Of a DNA stretch of 64,000 nucleotides, positions 55,177-63,942 are shown piece after piece. The DNA lies in the NCBI GenBank assembly GCA_016783965.1, contig JADHVO010000005.1:186001-250000 (forward strand), written 5' to 3'. Positions within the stretch are counted from its first letter, which is position 1. The number at the start of each line of letters is the position of its first letter. The notes under the pieces were generated by a model. That model was not told the origin of the DNA. It was given only the letters and a program-made list of their open reading frames with translations, and did no database searches. Both the position numbers and the translations under genes were made by a program. Source of the stretch: Alphaproteobacteria bacterium. GTDB lineage: Bacteria > Pseudomonadota > Alphaproteobacteria > Micropepsales > Micropepsaceae.

Positions 55177-57747
55177 ATGCACGAAAAACCCGGCCCGGAC
55201 CGCGCGGCGGCGCGCGTGACCGCCGTCCTCGGCCCTACCAACACCGGCAAGACCCACTTCGCCATCGAGCGGATGCTGGCGCACAGGTCCGGCATGATCG
55301 GCCTGCCGCTGCGCCTCCTCGCGCGCGAGGTCTATGACAAGATCGTGCGCCTGAAGGGCGAGAACCTGGCCGCGCTGATCACCGGCGAAGAGAAGATCGT
55401 TCCCAAGGACGCGCGCTACTACGTTTGCACGGTCGAGGCGATGCCAATGGACATCCCGGTCGCGTGCCTAGTGGTGGATGAGATCCAGCTCTGCGCCGAC
55501 CCCGAGCGCGGGCATGTGTTCACGGCTCGCCTGCTCAATGCCCGCGGCGAAGAGGAAACGATCTTCCTCGGCGCCGACACGATGCGGGGCGCGATTCAGC
55601 GCTTTATCCCGCGCGCGTATTTCATGGCGCGGACCCGGTTTTCCGATCTCGCCTACACCGGCCACAAGAAGCTCACCCGCCTGCCCCGCCGTTCCGCGGT
55701 GGTCGGCTTCTCGGCCGACGATGTATACGGCATCGCCGAGCTGATCCGCCGCCAGCGCGGTGGTGCGGCGGTGGTGCTGGGCGCGCTCAGCCCACGCACG
55801 CGCAATGCGCAGGTCGAGCTCTATCAAAGTGGCGACGTGGACTTCTTGGTTGCGACCGATGCCATTGGCATGGGCCTCAACATGGATGTCGATCATGTCG
55901 CCTTCGCCGCGATGGAGAAATTCGACGGCTATGGCATGCGGCCGCTGAAGCCCGAGGAAGCCGGCCAGATCGCAGGGCGCGCAGGTCGCCACATGAACGA
56001 CGGTACGTTCGGCACCACCGGCGAAGCCGAACCGCTGGACGAAGAACTCGTCAGCCGGATCGAAGGCCACCGCTATGATCCGGTGCGCGTACTCCAATGG
56101 CGCAATTCGGCGCCGGATTTCGGCTCACTCGACCGGCTGATCACCAGCCTGGACGAACCGCCGCCGCAACGCGGCCTCGGCAAGGCGCGGCCGGCGAGCG
56201 ACTACACCGCGCTCAAGCACCTGGCCACTCACGACGAGGTGCTGGCACTGGCGAATTCCCGCACCGGCGTGCACCGGCTGTGGGACGCGTGCCAGATGCC
56301 GGACTTCCGAAAGCTGTCCGTCGACGAGCATGTGCGGCTGGTGCAATCGATCTTCCTGTTCCTGATGAGCGACGAGGGCGTGCTTCCCGACGACTGGCTG
56401 GGCCGCCAGATCGAACGCTTGAACATCACCGACGGCGACGTGGCGACGCTCAGCGGCCGCCTGGCGCAGATCCGCACCTGGACCTATGCCTCGCACCGTT
56501 CGAACTGGACGAAGGACAGCGCGCACTGGCAGGGCGTGACGCGCGCGGTCGAAGACCGCTTGTCGGACGCGCTGCACGAACAGCTCACGCAGCGCTTCAT
56601 CGACCGCCGCACCTCGGTGCTGATGAAGCGCCTGCGCGAGGACGACGAGATCGTATTGACGCTCGACGACTCCGGTGGCGTGTCGATCGACGGCGAGATT
56701 GTGGGCAAGCTCGACGGCTTCCGCTTCGAGGCCGACGCCCGCGCCGAAGGCGTGCACGGACGCACGCTGCGCGCCGCCGCGATGCGCGGCCTCGAAGGCG
56801 AGTTCTTGGCCCGCGCCCGCCGTTTGGTGGAGTGCGAGGACAAGGCCATCACGCTCAGCGAGCACGGCAAGCTGTGGTGGGACGGGGCGATCATCGGCCA
56901 TCTCGTTGCCGGCGCCGTGCCGCTCGCGCCGCGAGTCCAAGTTCTGGCCGACGAACGGCTCAAGGGCGACCTGCGCGAACAGATCCAAACACGCCTCGAC
57001 GCCTATGTGCAGACTCGCATCGGCACGCGACTTCAGCCGCTGCTGGCGCTCGGCGAAGGCGTGGATGCGAAAGCCGGCACCGATGATGCCCTTCCCGCGG
57101 CCGCGCGCGGTATCGCACATCAGCTTCTGGAGAACTTCGGTTCGCTCGAACGCGCCAAGGTGCAGCTGCCGGAGAATATCGGACCGCTGATCCGCGCGCT
57201 GAAGCCGTTCGGCGCGTGGTTCGGCCGCCGCTCGATCTATCTACCGAAGATGCTGCGGCCCGACGCGTCGTCACTGCTGGCGCTTCTGTGGGGCGTGTGG
57301 ACCAGGCAGACGCGGCTTTACACGCCGCCACAGGCCGGCCTCACCTCCTTCGTCAACGATGGCGGCATGCCGGCTGCTTTCCTCGCTGCCGCCGGCTTCC
57401 GAGCTATCGGCAAGCGCTGCATTCGCCTCGACATGCTGGAGCGCCTGGAAGACGAACTGGAAAAAGCGGCAGCGGCCGGCACCAATGCCGACGTGCTGCT
57501 GCCGATGCTGGTCTCGCTGATCGGTTCGGGCAACGAAGAACTCAAGGTCACCCTCGCCCAGCTCGGTTGGAACATCGTCGACGTTGCTGATACCGGCAAC
57601 GGCGTGACGCAGGTCTGGCGCAGGCAGCGCGAGAAGCCACCGCGACCGCAGAAGCATCGCCGCGACCGCCGCGAAGCGGCTCAGCCCAAGGTCACCGTAA
57701 ACCCCAATTCACCCTTCGCCAGCTTGGCGGCGCTGATCCGCAAATGA
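55177..57747 (+). CDS. SUV3-like DEAD/DExH-box RNA helicase
   Basis: An 856-residue helicase. Motif I is GPTNTGKT (near residue 20), motif II VVDEIQ, and motif VI QIAGRAGRH, with ATDAIGMGLNMDVD between. This is the SUV3/mitochondrial-degradosome type, widely conserved in alphaproteobacteria with an extra long C-terminal region (about 400-830). The basic tail RPQKHRRDRREAAQ suggests RNA binding. A role in RNA turnover is inferred from the mitochondrial homologue. It overlaps the S4-domain gene by four bases. ATG 55177 is chosen, the frame being open upstream. Confidence 0.9.
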   Translation: MHEKPGPDRAAARVTAVLGPTNTGKTHFAIERMLAHRSGMIGLPLRLLAREVYDKIVRLKGENLAALITGEEKIVPKDARYYVCTVEAMPMDIPVACLVVDEIQLCADPERGHVFTARLLNARGEEETIFLGADTMRGAIQRFIPRAYFMARTRFSDLAYTGHKKLTRLPRRSAVVGFSADDVYGIAELIRRQRGGAAVVLGALSPRTRNAQVELYQSGDVDFLVATDAIGMGLNMDVDHVAFAAMEKFDGYGMRPLKPEEAGQIAGRAGRHMNDGTFGTTGEAEPLDEELVSRIEGHRYDPVRVLQWRNSAPDFGSLDRLITSLDEPPPQRGLGKARPASDYTALKHLATHDEVLALANSRTGVHRLWDACQMPDFRKLSVDEHVRLVQSIFLFLMSDEGVLPDDWLGRQIERLNITDGDVATLSGRLAQIRTWTYASHRSNWTKDSAHWQGVTRAVEDRLSDALHEQLTQRFIDRRTSVLMKRLREDDEIVLTLDDSGGVSIDGEIVGKLDGFRFEADARAEGVHGRTLRAAAMRGLEGEFLARARRLVECEDKAITLSEHGKLWWDGAIIGHLVAGAVPLAPRVQVLADERLKGDLREQIQTRLDAYVQTRIGTRLQPLLALGEGVDAKAGTDDALPAAARGIAHQLLENFGSLERAKVQLPENIGPLIRALKPFGAWFGRRSIYLPKMLRPDASSLLALLWGVWTRQTRLYTPPQAGLTSFVNDGGMPAAFLAAAGFRAIGKRCIRLDMLERLEDELEKAAAAGTNADVLLPMLVSLIGSGNEELKVTLAQLGWNIVDVADTGNGVTQVWRRQREKPPRPQKHRRDRREAAQPKVTVNPNSPFASLAALIRK

Positions 57748-58049
57748 GTGACGAGAAGGCCGACCGCATTCGCATCGACAAATGGTTGTGGCATGCGCGG
57801 TTCTACAAGACGCGTCCCCTCGCCCAGGAGGCCGCCGCGGCTGGCCGCATCCGGTTAAACGGTGTCCGGGTTGTGAAATCCGGCCACAGTGTAAAGCTCG
57901 GCGACGTGCTCACTGTTCCCCAGGGCCGCGAGACCTTCGCGGTTAGGGTCGTTGCGTTCGGCCTGCGCCGCGGCCCCGCAACGGAGGCGCGGACACTGTA
58001 CGAAATCGTCGCGGCGCCGGGACTTGATGTCCAAAGCCCATCCCCTTAA
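57744..58049 (+). CDS. S4-domain RNA-binding protein (Hsp15-like)
   Basis: A 101-residue protein. The S4 fold is seen in RIRIDKWLWHARFYKTR and GRIRLNGVRVVKSGHSVKLGD. Hsp15 in E. coli binds free 50S subunits with attached nascent chain and recycles them. Its start overlaps the helicase stop (ATGA), and fdxA follows 37 bases later, an order shared with many alphaproteobacteria. Confidence 0.9.
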   Translation: MSDEKADRIRIDKWLWHARFYKTRPLAQEAAAAGRIRLNGVRVVKSGHSVKLGDVLTVPQGRETFAVRVVAFGLRRGPATEARTLYEIVAAPGLDVQSPSP

Positions 58050-58086
58050 GTGACCTGCCACAGCATCCGCCACGGGGCACCGCCTT

Positions 58087-58425
58087 ATGACCTATGTCGT
58101 CACCGAAGCCTGCATCAAGTGCAAGTTCATGGACTGCGTGGAGGTTTGCCCAGTCGATTGCTTCTACGAAGGCGAGAACATGCTTGTCATCCACCCTGAC
58201 GAGTGCATCGACTGCGGCGTATGCGAGCCGGAATGCCCGCCGGAAGCCATCAAGGCCGACACTGAGAGCGGGCTGGAGAAGTGGCTGGCCCTGAACGCCG
58301 AGTACGCCAAGAAATGGCCGAATATCACCCAGCACGGAACAGCCCCGGCTGACGCGAAGGAATGGGAAGGCGTAGAGAACAAGTTCGAGAAGTACTTTTC
58401 TGAAAAACCCGGTTCCGGCTCGTAG
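58087..58425 (+). CDS. fdxA: Seven-iron type ferredoxin FdxA
   Basis: A 112-residue ferredoxin. The N-terminal half holds two iron-sulfur binding groups: [20 protein letters not shown] and [15 protein letters not shown], the pattern of [3Fe-4S][4Fe-4S] FdxA proteins, followed by an acidic/Trp-rich C-terminal extension ([20 protein letters not shown]) typical of the family. It is thought to carry electrons in general metabolism. Part of the helicase-S4-fdxA-carD run. Confidence 0.95.
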   Translation: MTYVVTEACIKCKFMDCVEVCPVDCFYEGENMLVIHPDECIDCGVCEPECPPEAIKADTESGLEKWLALNAEYAKKWPNITQHGTAPADAKEWEGVENKFEKYFSEKPGSGS

Positions 58426-58736
58426 AATTATCCAATGTTCGTCGGCGAAGCTGCGCGTGCGGCACGATTAACCTTTTTGCGACGGTCAATTTAACCACTT
58501 GATAACGCGACGGAATTCGTCGTGAATCAAAATAAACTCTATTAATTCAACGCCTTGTCACTTTGTCCTTCCGTTTACGGATGAAGTGTGTTATATAATT
58601 TCCACGATCAGAAACGTGCGAAGGCAACCCTCTCCGGACTGGCAACATTCCGGCGCCGGAACTCGTTTCTGTCCAACGCTAGAGACCTCAGGGCGCGCTC
58701 CCGAAGCGCGACAGTGGGTCAGACGAAAGTGAAGTA
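58426..58736 (+). promoter_or_regulatory. carD upstream region with candidate promoter
   Basis: About 310 AT-rich bases without a gene. A strong -10-like TATAAT lies at 58594-58599, with only a weak -35 partner (CCGTTT at 58571-58576, 17 bases upstream). Two TTAACC half-sites (near 58467 and 58490) resemble CtrA half-sites but lack the standard spacing. A CGACGGAATTCGTCG palindrome is at about 58508-58522. The carD leader would be about 130 nt. No terminator for fdxA was found. Confidence 0.4.
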
Positions 58737-59309
58737 ATGACCGCCGCCAAGACTGCCACACCACCCGCCGCTCCCAAGAAGGCGGCCGCACCTGCGAACT
58801 CGAACGCCAAGACGAAGCACGAATTCAAGGCCAACGACCACGTGGTCTATCCGACCCACGGCGTCGGCAAGATCATGAAGATCGAGGAACAGGAAGTCGC
58901 CGGCATGAAGCTGGAACTGTTCGTCATCACGTTCGAGAAGGACAAGATGACGCTCCGCGTTCCGACGACCAAGGCGAAGGCCGTGGGCATGCGCAAGCTG
59001 TCCTCGAACGACGTCGTGACCAACGCGCTCAACACGCTGAAGGGGCGCGCGCGCATCAAGCGCACCATGTGGTCGCGCCGGGCGCAGGAATACGACGCGA
59101 AGATCAACTCGGGTGACCTCGTGGCGATCGCGGAGGTCGTGCGCGACCTGCACCGCGCCTCGGGCCAGCCGGAGCAGTCCTACTCCGAACGCCAGCTCTA
59201 TGAAGCCGCCCTCGCCCGCATGGCGCGCGAAATCGCCGCCGTCGAGAAGACGGACGAGGTGACCGCCGTGAAGCGTGTCGAAGGCATGTTGATGAAGAAG
59301 GCGGCCTAA
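58737..59309 (+). CDS. carD: CarD family transcriptional regulator
   Basis: A 190-residue protein. After an Ala/Pro/Lys-rich start (residues 1-27) comes the RNA-polymerase interacting domain (FKANDHVVYPTHGVGKIMKIEEQ, FEKDKMTLRVPTTKAKAVGMR), then a helical DNA-binding domain with TMWSRRAQEYDAKINSGDLVAIAEVVRDL and YSERQLYEAALARMAREIA. CarD stabilises open complexes at rRNA and other promoters. It has its own promoter region and a strong terminator immediately after the stop. Confidence 0.95.
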   Translation: MTAAKTATPPAAPKKAAAPANSNAKTKHEFKANDHVVYPTHGVGKIMKIEEQEVAGMKLELFVITFEKDKMTLRVPTTKAKAVGMRKLSSNDVVTNALNTLKGRARIKRTMWSRRAQEYDAKINSGDLVAIAEVVRDLHRASGQPEQSYSERQLYEAALARMAREIAAVEKTDEVTAVKRVEGMLMKKAA

Positions 59310-59328
59310 ATCCGCTGAGATTGCACGA

Positions 59329-59361
59329 ACGGCCCGGAGCGATCCGGGCCGTTTTGTTTTG
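59329..59361 (+). terminator. Rho-independent terminator of carD
   Basis: AACGGCCCGG (59329-59338) and CCGGGCCGTT (59345-59354) form a perfect 10-base-pair stem with a 6-base loop, followed by TTTTGTTTT in overlap with the last arm. It lies 20 bases after the carD stop and ends 11 bases before the next start codon. Confidence 0.92.
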
Positions 59362-59371
59362 AGGAAGCCGG

Positions 59372-60079
59372 ATGGCAACCGCGCATTGCGAATGGGGCCT
59401 CAACGGCGTGCACTTGCTGCGCGAGCACTGCGCCGTTCTGGTCATCGTGGACGTGCTGTCCTTCTCCACCGCGGTCGACGTCGCCGTGGCGCGGGGCGCC
59501 GAAATCGTCCCCTTCCCGCTCGGTGACCAGGACGCTTCAGCGCGAGCCGCAGCGGCGGCGAACGCCCTGCTCGCCAGCCATCGCCGCGCCGGCGAGCAAT
59601 TGTCGCTGTCGCCGGCCTCACTTCAGGCCATCGCGCCGGGCACGCGCCTGATGCTGCCTTCGCCCAACGGCTCGTGCCTTTCGCTGGAGCGCGGCACCGC
59701 CAGGACGTTCGCCGGCTGCCTGCGCAATCGCAACGCCGTCGCCAGGGCCGCGATAGCCGCCGCGAACGGTGGCGATATCGGCGTCATTCCCGCCGGGGAG
59801 CGCTGGCGCGGCGACGGCAGCCTGCGGCCCGCCATCGAAGATCTGCTTGGCGCCGGCGCCATCATGGACGCACTTGATCTACCGCTTGTGCCTGAGGCCC
59901 GCATCGCTCGCGATGCTTTCCGCGCCGCGCGCCTGACACTCGGGGACACGATCCGCGGTTGTCTCTCCGGCCGCGATTTGATCGAGAAAGGTTTTCTGCA
60001 GGACGTCGAACTCGCTGTGCAACTAGACGTTAGCGTTGCCGCACCGATCCTCCGCCGCGGCGCTTATTGCACCTACTGA
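59372..60079 (+). CDS. 2-Phosphosulfolactate phosphatase (ComB) family protein
   Basis: A 235-residue Mg-dependent phosphatase-fold protein. Landmarks of the ComB family are VIVDVLSFSTAVDVAVARGAEI at the start, MLPSPNGSCLSL, GCLRNRNAVARA and IPAGERWRGDGSLRPAIEDLLGAGAI. ComB dephosphorylates 2-phosphosulfolactate in archaeal coenzyme M synthesis; bacterial homologues occur without other CoM genes and their substrate is unknown. It follows the carD terminator and converges with the nuclease-like gene, overlapping it by seven bases. Confidence 0.85.
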   Translation: MATAHCEWGLNGVHLLREHCAVLVIVDVLSFSTAVDVAVARGAEIVPFPLGDQDASARAAAAANALLASHRRAGEQLSLSPASLQAIAPGTRLMLPSPNGSCLSLERGTARTFAGCLRNRNAVARAAIAAANGGDIGVIPAGERWRGDGSLRPAIEDLLGAGAIMDALDLPLVPEARIARDAFRAARLTLGDTIRGCLSGRDLIEKGFLQDVELAVQLDVSVAAPILRRGAYCTY

Positions 60080-60852
60080 ACGACCTCGACGCTTTGCGGA
60101 TTGGCGACCTCGATCTCCGGCCCGTTCAGCCATTGTACCAGCCCGCGCACGCGGATCGTCTGTCCGACATAAGCGCGCGGGTCGACGCCCGTTTGGTGGA
60201 AGTTCTTCATGTCCTCATGGTCGACCGTGGCCGTGAAATCTGTCTTCCAGTCGGTGCCGAAGTTCAGATAGGCGCGGCCGTTCCTGAGGCTCACGTTCAG
60301 CACCTTGCCCTCGACGATCTGGAACGTGCCGATGTCTTTGCGCAGCGCCTCCGGCGCCCGCACAATATAGGCCGCGTTCGACCAGATTCCGGCCTTCGCC
60401 GCTCGCGCTTTTGCTTCCAGGGCGAACAGCTGCTGAGCACACTCGGTTCGGTCCGGTGCGATCATCACGCGCGCCAGGCCGTGCAGGAGCAACTCCGCCT
60501 GCACCCACGCCCTTGCATTCAAGAGCTGCCCGCGGATGCGGTCGTAGCGGTCTTCCTTGGGCGGGACGGCCGTGAGCGTCAGCGGTCCGACGCGCGCCAT
60601 CGCCGTCAGCGCACCCAGCGCCTGGTCCGCAAAGCTCTGAGGTGCATGGTCTGCCGCGCCGCCCGGAAGCAGAATGCCCTCCAGATGCGCCGCCCGCCCA
60701 TCGGCGAAGATCACAGAGCCATTCTTCTCCACGCGGAGCAATATCGCGCCAGAAATCTCGACGTCGCCGGCGCACGGCGGTACCGGTGCCGCGTGCGAAG
60801 GAACAGGCAGAAGCGCGGCCAAAGCCGCCAGCACGAAAGCACGAATCCGCAT
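60073..60852 (-). CDS. Exported thermonuclease (SNase)-like protein
   Basis: A 259-residue protein with a signal peptide (MRIRAFVLAALAALLPVPSHA) and a staphylococcal-nuclease-type domain at about 40-165 containing ILLRVEKNGSVIFADG, RYDRIRGQLL and GIWSNAAY. The catalytic Arg/Glu set is only partly recognisable, so activity is uncertain. A second beta-rich segment follows with LRNGRAYLNFGTDWKTDF and a GQTIRVRGLVQWLNG OB-like end. ATG 60852 is chosen for the signal peptide. Located downstream of the MBL hydrolase on the same strand. Confidence 0.78.
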   Translation of the reverse strand: MRIRAFVLAALAALLPVPSHAAPVPPCAGDVEISGAILLRVEKNGSVIFADGRAAHLEGILLPGGAADHAPQSFADQALGALTAMARVGPLTLTAVPPKEDRYDRIRGQLLNARAWVQAELLLHGLARVMIAPDRTECAQQLFALEAKARAAKAGIWSNAAYIVRAPEALRKDIGTFQIVEGKVLNVSLRNGRAYLNFGTDWKTDFTATVDHEDMKNFHQTGVDPRAYVGQTIRVRGLVQWLNGPEIEVANPQSVEVVQ

Positions 60853-60907
60853 GGCCCAATTCAGCACGGCTTATGTGCGGTTGCACGCGCGACCTGTCCA
60901 AAGGGTA

Positions 60908-60921
60908 ACCGGACGTCCGGT
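60908..60921. other. Perfect 14-base palindrome in the SNase-MBL gap
   Basis: ACCGGACGTCCGGT is fully self-complementary. It lies in the 102-base gap between the MBL hydrolase stop (60955) and the nuclease-like start (60852), 55 bases upstream of the latter, a position suited to an operator. No T-run follows, so not a terminator. Confidence 0.45.
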
Positions 60922-60954
60922 GCCATGCGGCAGGTCTGCCAGCCGTGCCGACCG

Positions 60955-62013
60955 TCAGATGGCCTCGTACCAGTTGATGCCGTTCTTGTCGCTGGTGCGC
61001 AGGATGCGGCCGCGCGCCCGCAGGCAATTGAGGTGCGCGAGGCTCTCACCCGTCGCCATGCCGTAGTTGCCCTGTGTGATGCGGCTGCGGAAGAGCGCCG
61101 GAAACACGTCCACCGCACGTTTCGGTTCGGCGCAAAGCGTGATCAGCTTGTCCATGCCTTCTTCGTGATGATCGATCAGCTCCTGCAACCGCAAAGTCGC
61201 CTTGCGGAACGGTTCGTTGTGCGAGGGCAGTACCAGCGCGCTGTCGGGCACGATGCCCTTCAGCTTGGTACAGCTGTCGAGCCAATCCTGAAGCGAATTC
61301 GCTTCAGGCTCTGTCGGATGCACCGACACGTTGGAGGATATCTTCGGCAGGAGTTGATCGCCAGAGATGAACACATTCAGTTCAGGGCACCACAGGCAGG
61401 CATGCTCAGGCGAGTGCCCGTTGCCGCCGACGACGCGCCACTTGTTCGGTCCGATCTCGATGATGTCGCCTTCGACGATGCGATGGAAGGCGTTCGGCAG
61501 GCGATAGACGCCCATGCCGAACCCGCCGAACCTGGTGCGGTAGTTCTCCAGAAGATCTTCCGGGAATCCGGCCGCGCGATAGAAGCGCAACGCCTCGGTG
61601 GGCGCCTCGAAGCCCGTGTCCGCCGCCAGGTTGCGGCACATCAGGTACTCGGTGCGGGTGATCCACAGCTCGACGTCGAACTTCCGCACCAGCCAGCCAG
61701 CGAGCCCGATATGGTCGGGATGCATATGGGTGACGATCACTCGCTTGATCTTTCGGCTTTTCATCGGGCCGGTGAAAAGCGTCTCCCACGCCTGCTGTGT
61801 CTCTTCGTTCTTGATGCCGCTGTCGACAACGGTCCAGCCGTCGCCGTCCTCCAGCAGATACAGATTGATGTGATTGAGCTGCATCGGCAGCCGCATACGC
61901 ACCCACCAGATGCCGGGCGCGACGAGGATCGCGTCACCGGTGTCGGGGCGGCCGTCCCCGAAGGGATAGTCTAGGTTGCTGCCCGGGCGGACCCGGGCCT
62001 CTGCCGTGCTCAA
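60955..62013 (-). CDS. Metallo-beta-lactamase-fold hydrolase
   Basis: A 352-residue MBL protein. The metal-binding motif is THMHPDHIGLAGWL (HxHxDH), with later ligands in GHSPEH, SGDQ and LPSHNEP. An additional C-terminal part (about 270-352), including LQELIDHHEEGMDKL, contains a DUF-like helical region as in several lactonase/glyoxalase-like MBL enzymes. The start is TTG 62013 with AAAGG six bases upstream; the next ATG is 40 codons on, inside the fold. Substrate is not predictable. Confidence 0.87.
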   Translation of the reverse strand: MSTAEARVRPGSNLDYPFGDGRPDTGDAILVAPGIWWVRMRLPMQLNHINLYLLEDGDGWTVVDSGIKNEETQQAWETLFTGPMKSRKIKRVIVTHMHPDHIGLAGWLVRKFDVELWITRTEYLMCRNLAADTGFEAPTEALRFYRAAGFPEDLLENYRTRFGGFGMGVYRLPNAFHRIVEGDIIEIGPNKWRVVGGNGHSPEHACLWCPELNVFISGDQLLPKISSNVSVHPTEPEANSLQDWLDSCTKLKGIVPDSALVLPSHNEPFRKATLRLQELIDHHEEGMDKLITLCAEPKRAVDVFPALFRSRITQGNYGMATGESLAHLNCLRARGRILRTSDKNGINWYEAI

Positions 62014-62157
62014 GACGAGCCTTTCGAAAGAATAATCTGGACCGACTATGGGTAGTGAGTTTGATTCTCGTCAATGATGCACATTTACCCCGTTACGTCG
62101 CTGCCGGGCCGGGAATTGTGCGTTACACGTTGGGAACCACCATCAGGGGGAGTCGCC

Positions 62158-62769
62158 ATGCGTTGCCTATTTGCCCTTGCCTTTTGTTTGATCGCGGGCG
62201 CCGCGCAGGCCGCCGGCGTCTCGATAGACCCGAAACAGGCACCGGCCGGCGCCTATGCGGTGGAGTCCCGTCACACGATGGTGATCTTCGCCATTCCGCA
62301 TTTCGGCATCACCGACTATTACGGCCGCTTCGAGAAGGTGAGCGGCACGCTGACCTTCAACCCGACGGCGCCGGAAAAAAGCGCGGTCGACATCAAGATC
62401 GACATGGCGAGTGCCAATGTCATGAACAGCGCGCTGGTCACCGAGCTGGCGGGCCCAAGCGTCTTCAATACGCGTGACTTCCCGGAGGCAACTTTTACGT
62501 CGACAAAGGTCGAGCGCACCGGCCCCAACACCGGCAGGATGACGGGCGACCTGACACTGCGCGGCGTCACCAAGCCGGTGACATTCGACGTCACGTTCAA
62601 CGGCGGCCTGGCGAACCCCATGGGCGGCAACGGCTATGATCTGGGCTTCCATGCCACGGCGGTAATCAAGCGCAGCGATTTCGGCATGACCGCAATGGAT
62701 TGGACGAATTTCGTCGGCGACGACGTCAAGCTCACGATCGAAGCCATGTTCGTCCAGCAGAAGACCTGA
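62158..62769 (+). CDS. YceI family exported lipid-binding protein (first copy)
   Basis: A 203-residue precursor with signal peptide (MRCLFALAFCLIAGAAQA). The YceI lipocalin-like beta-barrel is marked by YAVESRHTMVIFAIPHFGITDYYGRF, VDIKIDMASANV, FPEATFTSTKVE and RGVTKPVTFDVTFNGG. Such proteins bind polyisoprenoids or amides in the periplasm. ATG 62158 has AGGGGGAG upstream. It begins a three-gene operon with cytochrome b561 and a second YceI gene. Confidence 0.9.
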   Translation: MRCLFALAFCLIAGAAQAAGVSIDPKQAPAGAYAVESRHTMVIFAIPHFGITDYYGRFEKVSGTLTFNPTAPEKSAVDIKIDMASANVMNSALVTELAGPSVFNTRDFPEATFTSTKVERTGPNTGRMTGDLTLRGVTKPVTFDVTFNGGLANPMGGNGYDLGFHATAVIKRSDFGMTAMDWTNFVGDDVKLTIEAMFVQQKT

Positions 62770-62772
62770 GCG

Positions 62773-63363
62773 ATGACCGCTCGCAATACCTATGCGCGCT
62801 ACGGCAGCGTGGCGATGACGCTGCACTGGCTCATGGCGCTCCTGATTCTCGCCAACATCGGCCTCGGCCTGTGGTTCGCCGAATTCATGGGCCGCGGCGA
62901 TCCGATGAAGTTCACTGTGGTGCAGTGGCACAAATCGATCGGCCTGACCGTTTTGGTGCTGAGCATCGTCCGCGTCATCTGGCGGGTGGTTAATCCGCAT
63001 CCGCCAGTGCCGTGGAAGAACCCGTTGATGCACGCGCTGGCGCGCACATCGCACTACATCCTCTATTTCGCGATCATCGCTATCCCGCTCACCGGCTATC
63101 TGCTCGTGTCGGCCTCGCCGCTGGGCAATGCGACGAGCTACTTCGGCCTGTTCGATTGGCCGAACTTGCCGTTCTACGCGGGACAGACACGCGAGCAGCT
63201 GAAGCCGATCCACGATCTCTGGGGGACGTCCCACGTGCTGCTCGCATGGGCGGCGATCGTCCTGTTGCCGATCCACATCGGCGCGGCGTTCTATCATCAC
63301 TTCATGCTGCGAGATCAGGTGTTGAATCGCATGCTTCCCGGTACGCAGGTGTCCCAACCATGA
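62773..63363 (+). CDS. Cytochrome b561
   Basis: A 196-residue integral membrane protein with four helices and conserved haem-ligand histidines (TLHWLMALLIL, VVQWHKSIGL, TSHYILYF, TSHVLLAW). It is the di-haem b561 type that passes electrons between quinol and periplasmic acceptors. It starts three bases after the first YceI gene and overlaps the second by four, a frequent b561-yceI coupling. The physiological acceptor is unknown. Confidence 0.92.
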   Translation: MTARNTYARYGSVAMTLHWLMALLILANIGLGLWFAEFMGRGDPMKFTVVQWHKSIGLTVLVLSIVRVIWRVVNPHPPVPWKNPLMHALARTSHYILYFAIIAIPLTGYLLVSASPLGNATSYFGLFDWPNLPFYAGQTREQLKPIHDLWGTSHVLLAWAAIVLLPIHIGAAFYHHFMLRDQVLNRMLPGTQVSQP

Positions 63364-63923
63364 AACGTCTCCTCGTCACCGCCGCCGCTTTGAGCGTACT
63401 CATGGCGCCCGCGTTCGCCGACCCGGCGAAGTGGACAGTCGATCCCGCCAGAAGCCATCTCGGCTTCTCCGTGCAGTGGAGCGGCCAGGCGTTCAACGCG
63501 ACGTTCAAGTCATGGAAAGCCGTCGTCGCGTTCGATCCTGTGGACCTGGCGCATTCGAAGGCCGTCGTGACGATCGACCTCAACAGCGAAGACTCCGGAT
63601 CGGAGGACAATGACGAAGGCTTGAAGGGCGCGGAGGGATTCGCCACCGACAAATTCCCCGCCGCAAAGTTCGAAACCACGGGTTTTGCCGCCAAGGGTAA
63701 CAATGCCTACGTGGCGACAGGGCAGTTGAGCCTGCACGGCGTGACGAAGACCATCACCCTGCCGTTCACGCTCACGATCAGCGGCAACAGGGCGCACATG
63801 ACCGGCAAGGTAGCGGTGAGCCGCATCGATTTCGGCCTCGGCGAGGGCGAATGGGCCGGTGACACGCCCATCGCCCATGCCGTAACCATCACCGTCGACC
63901 TGACGGCGACAAGGGCGCACTGA
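63360..63923 (+). CDS. YceI family exported lipid-binding protein (second copy)
   Basis: A 187-residue precursor with signal peptide (MKRLLVTAAALSVLMAPAFA). It has the YceI pattern WTVDPARSHLGFSVQWSGQAF, AVVTIDLNSEDSGSEDNDEG, KFPAAKFETTGF, HGVTKTITLPFTLTI and VSRIDFGLGEG. It is clearly a different paralogue from the first copy in its N-terminal strand and metal/anion-type acidic loop. The ATG overlaps the cytochrome b561 stop, so all three genes are coupled. Confidence 0.9.
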   Translation: MKRLLVTAAALSVLMAPAFADPAKWTVDPARSHLGFSVQWSGQAFNATFKSWKAVVAFDPVDLAHSKAVVTIDLNSEDSGSEDNDEGLKGAEGFATDKFPAAKFETTGFAAKGNNAYVATGQLSLHGVTKTITLPFTLTISGNRAHMTGKVAVSRIDFGLGEGEWAGDTPIAHAVTITVDLTATRAH

Positions 63924-63942
63924 TTTCGCTATAGAGACGGCC

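Noticed and set aside
58460..58500. CtrA-binding site upstream of carD
   Set aside because: Two TTAACC half-sites are present but not in the TTAA-N7-TTAA arrangement.
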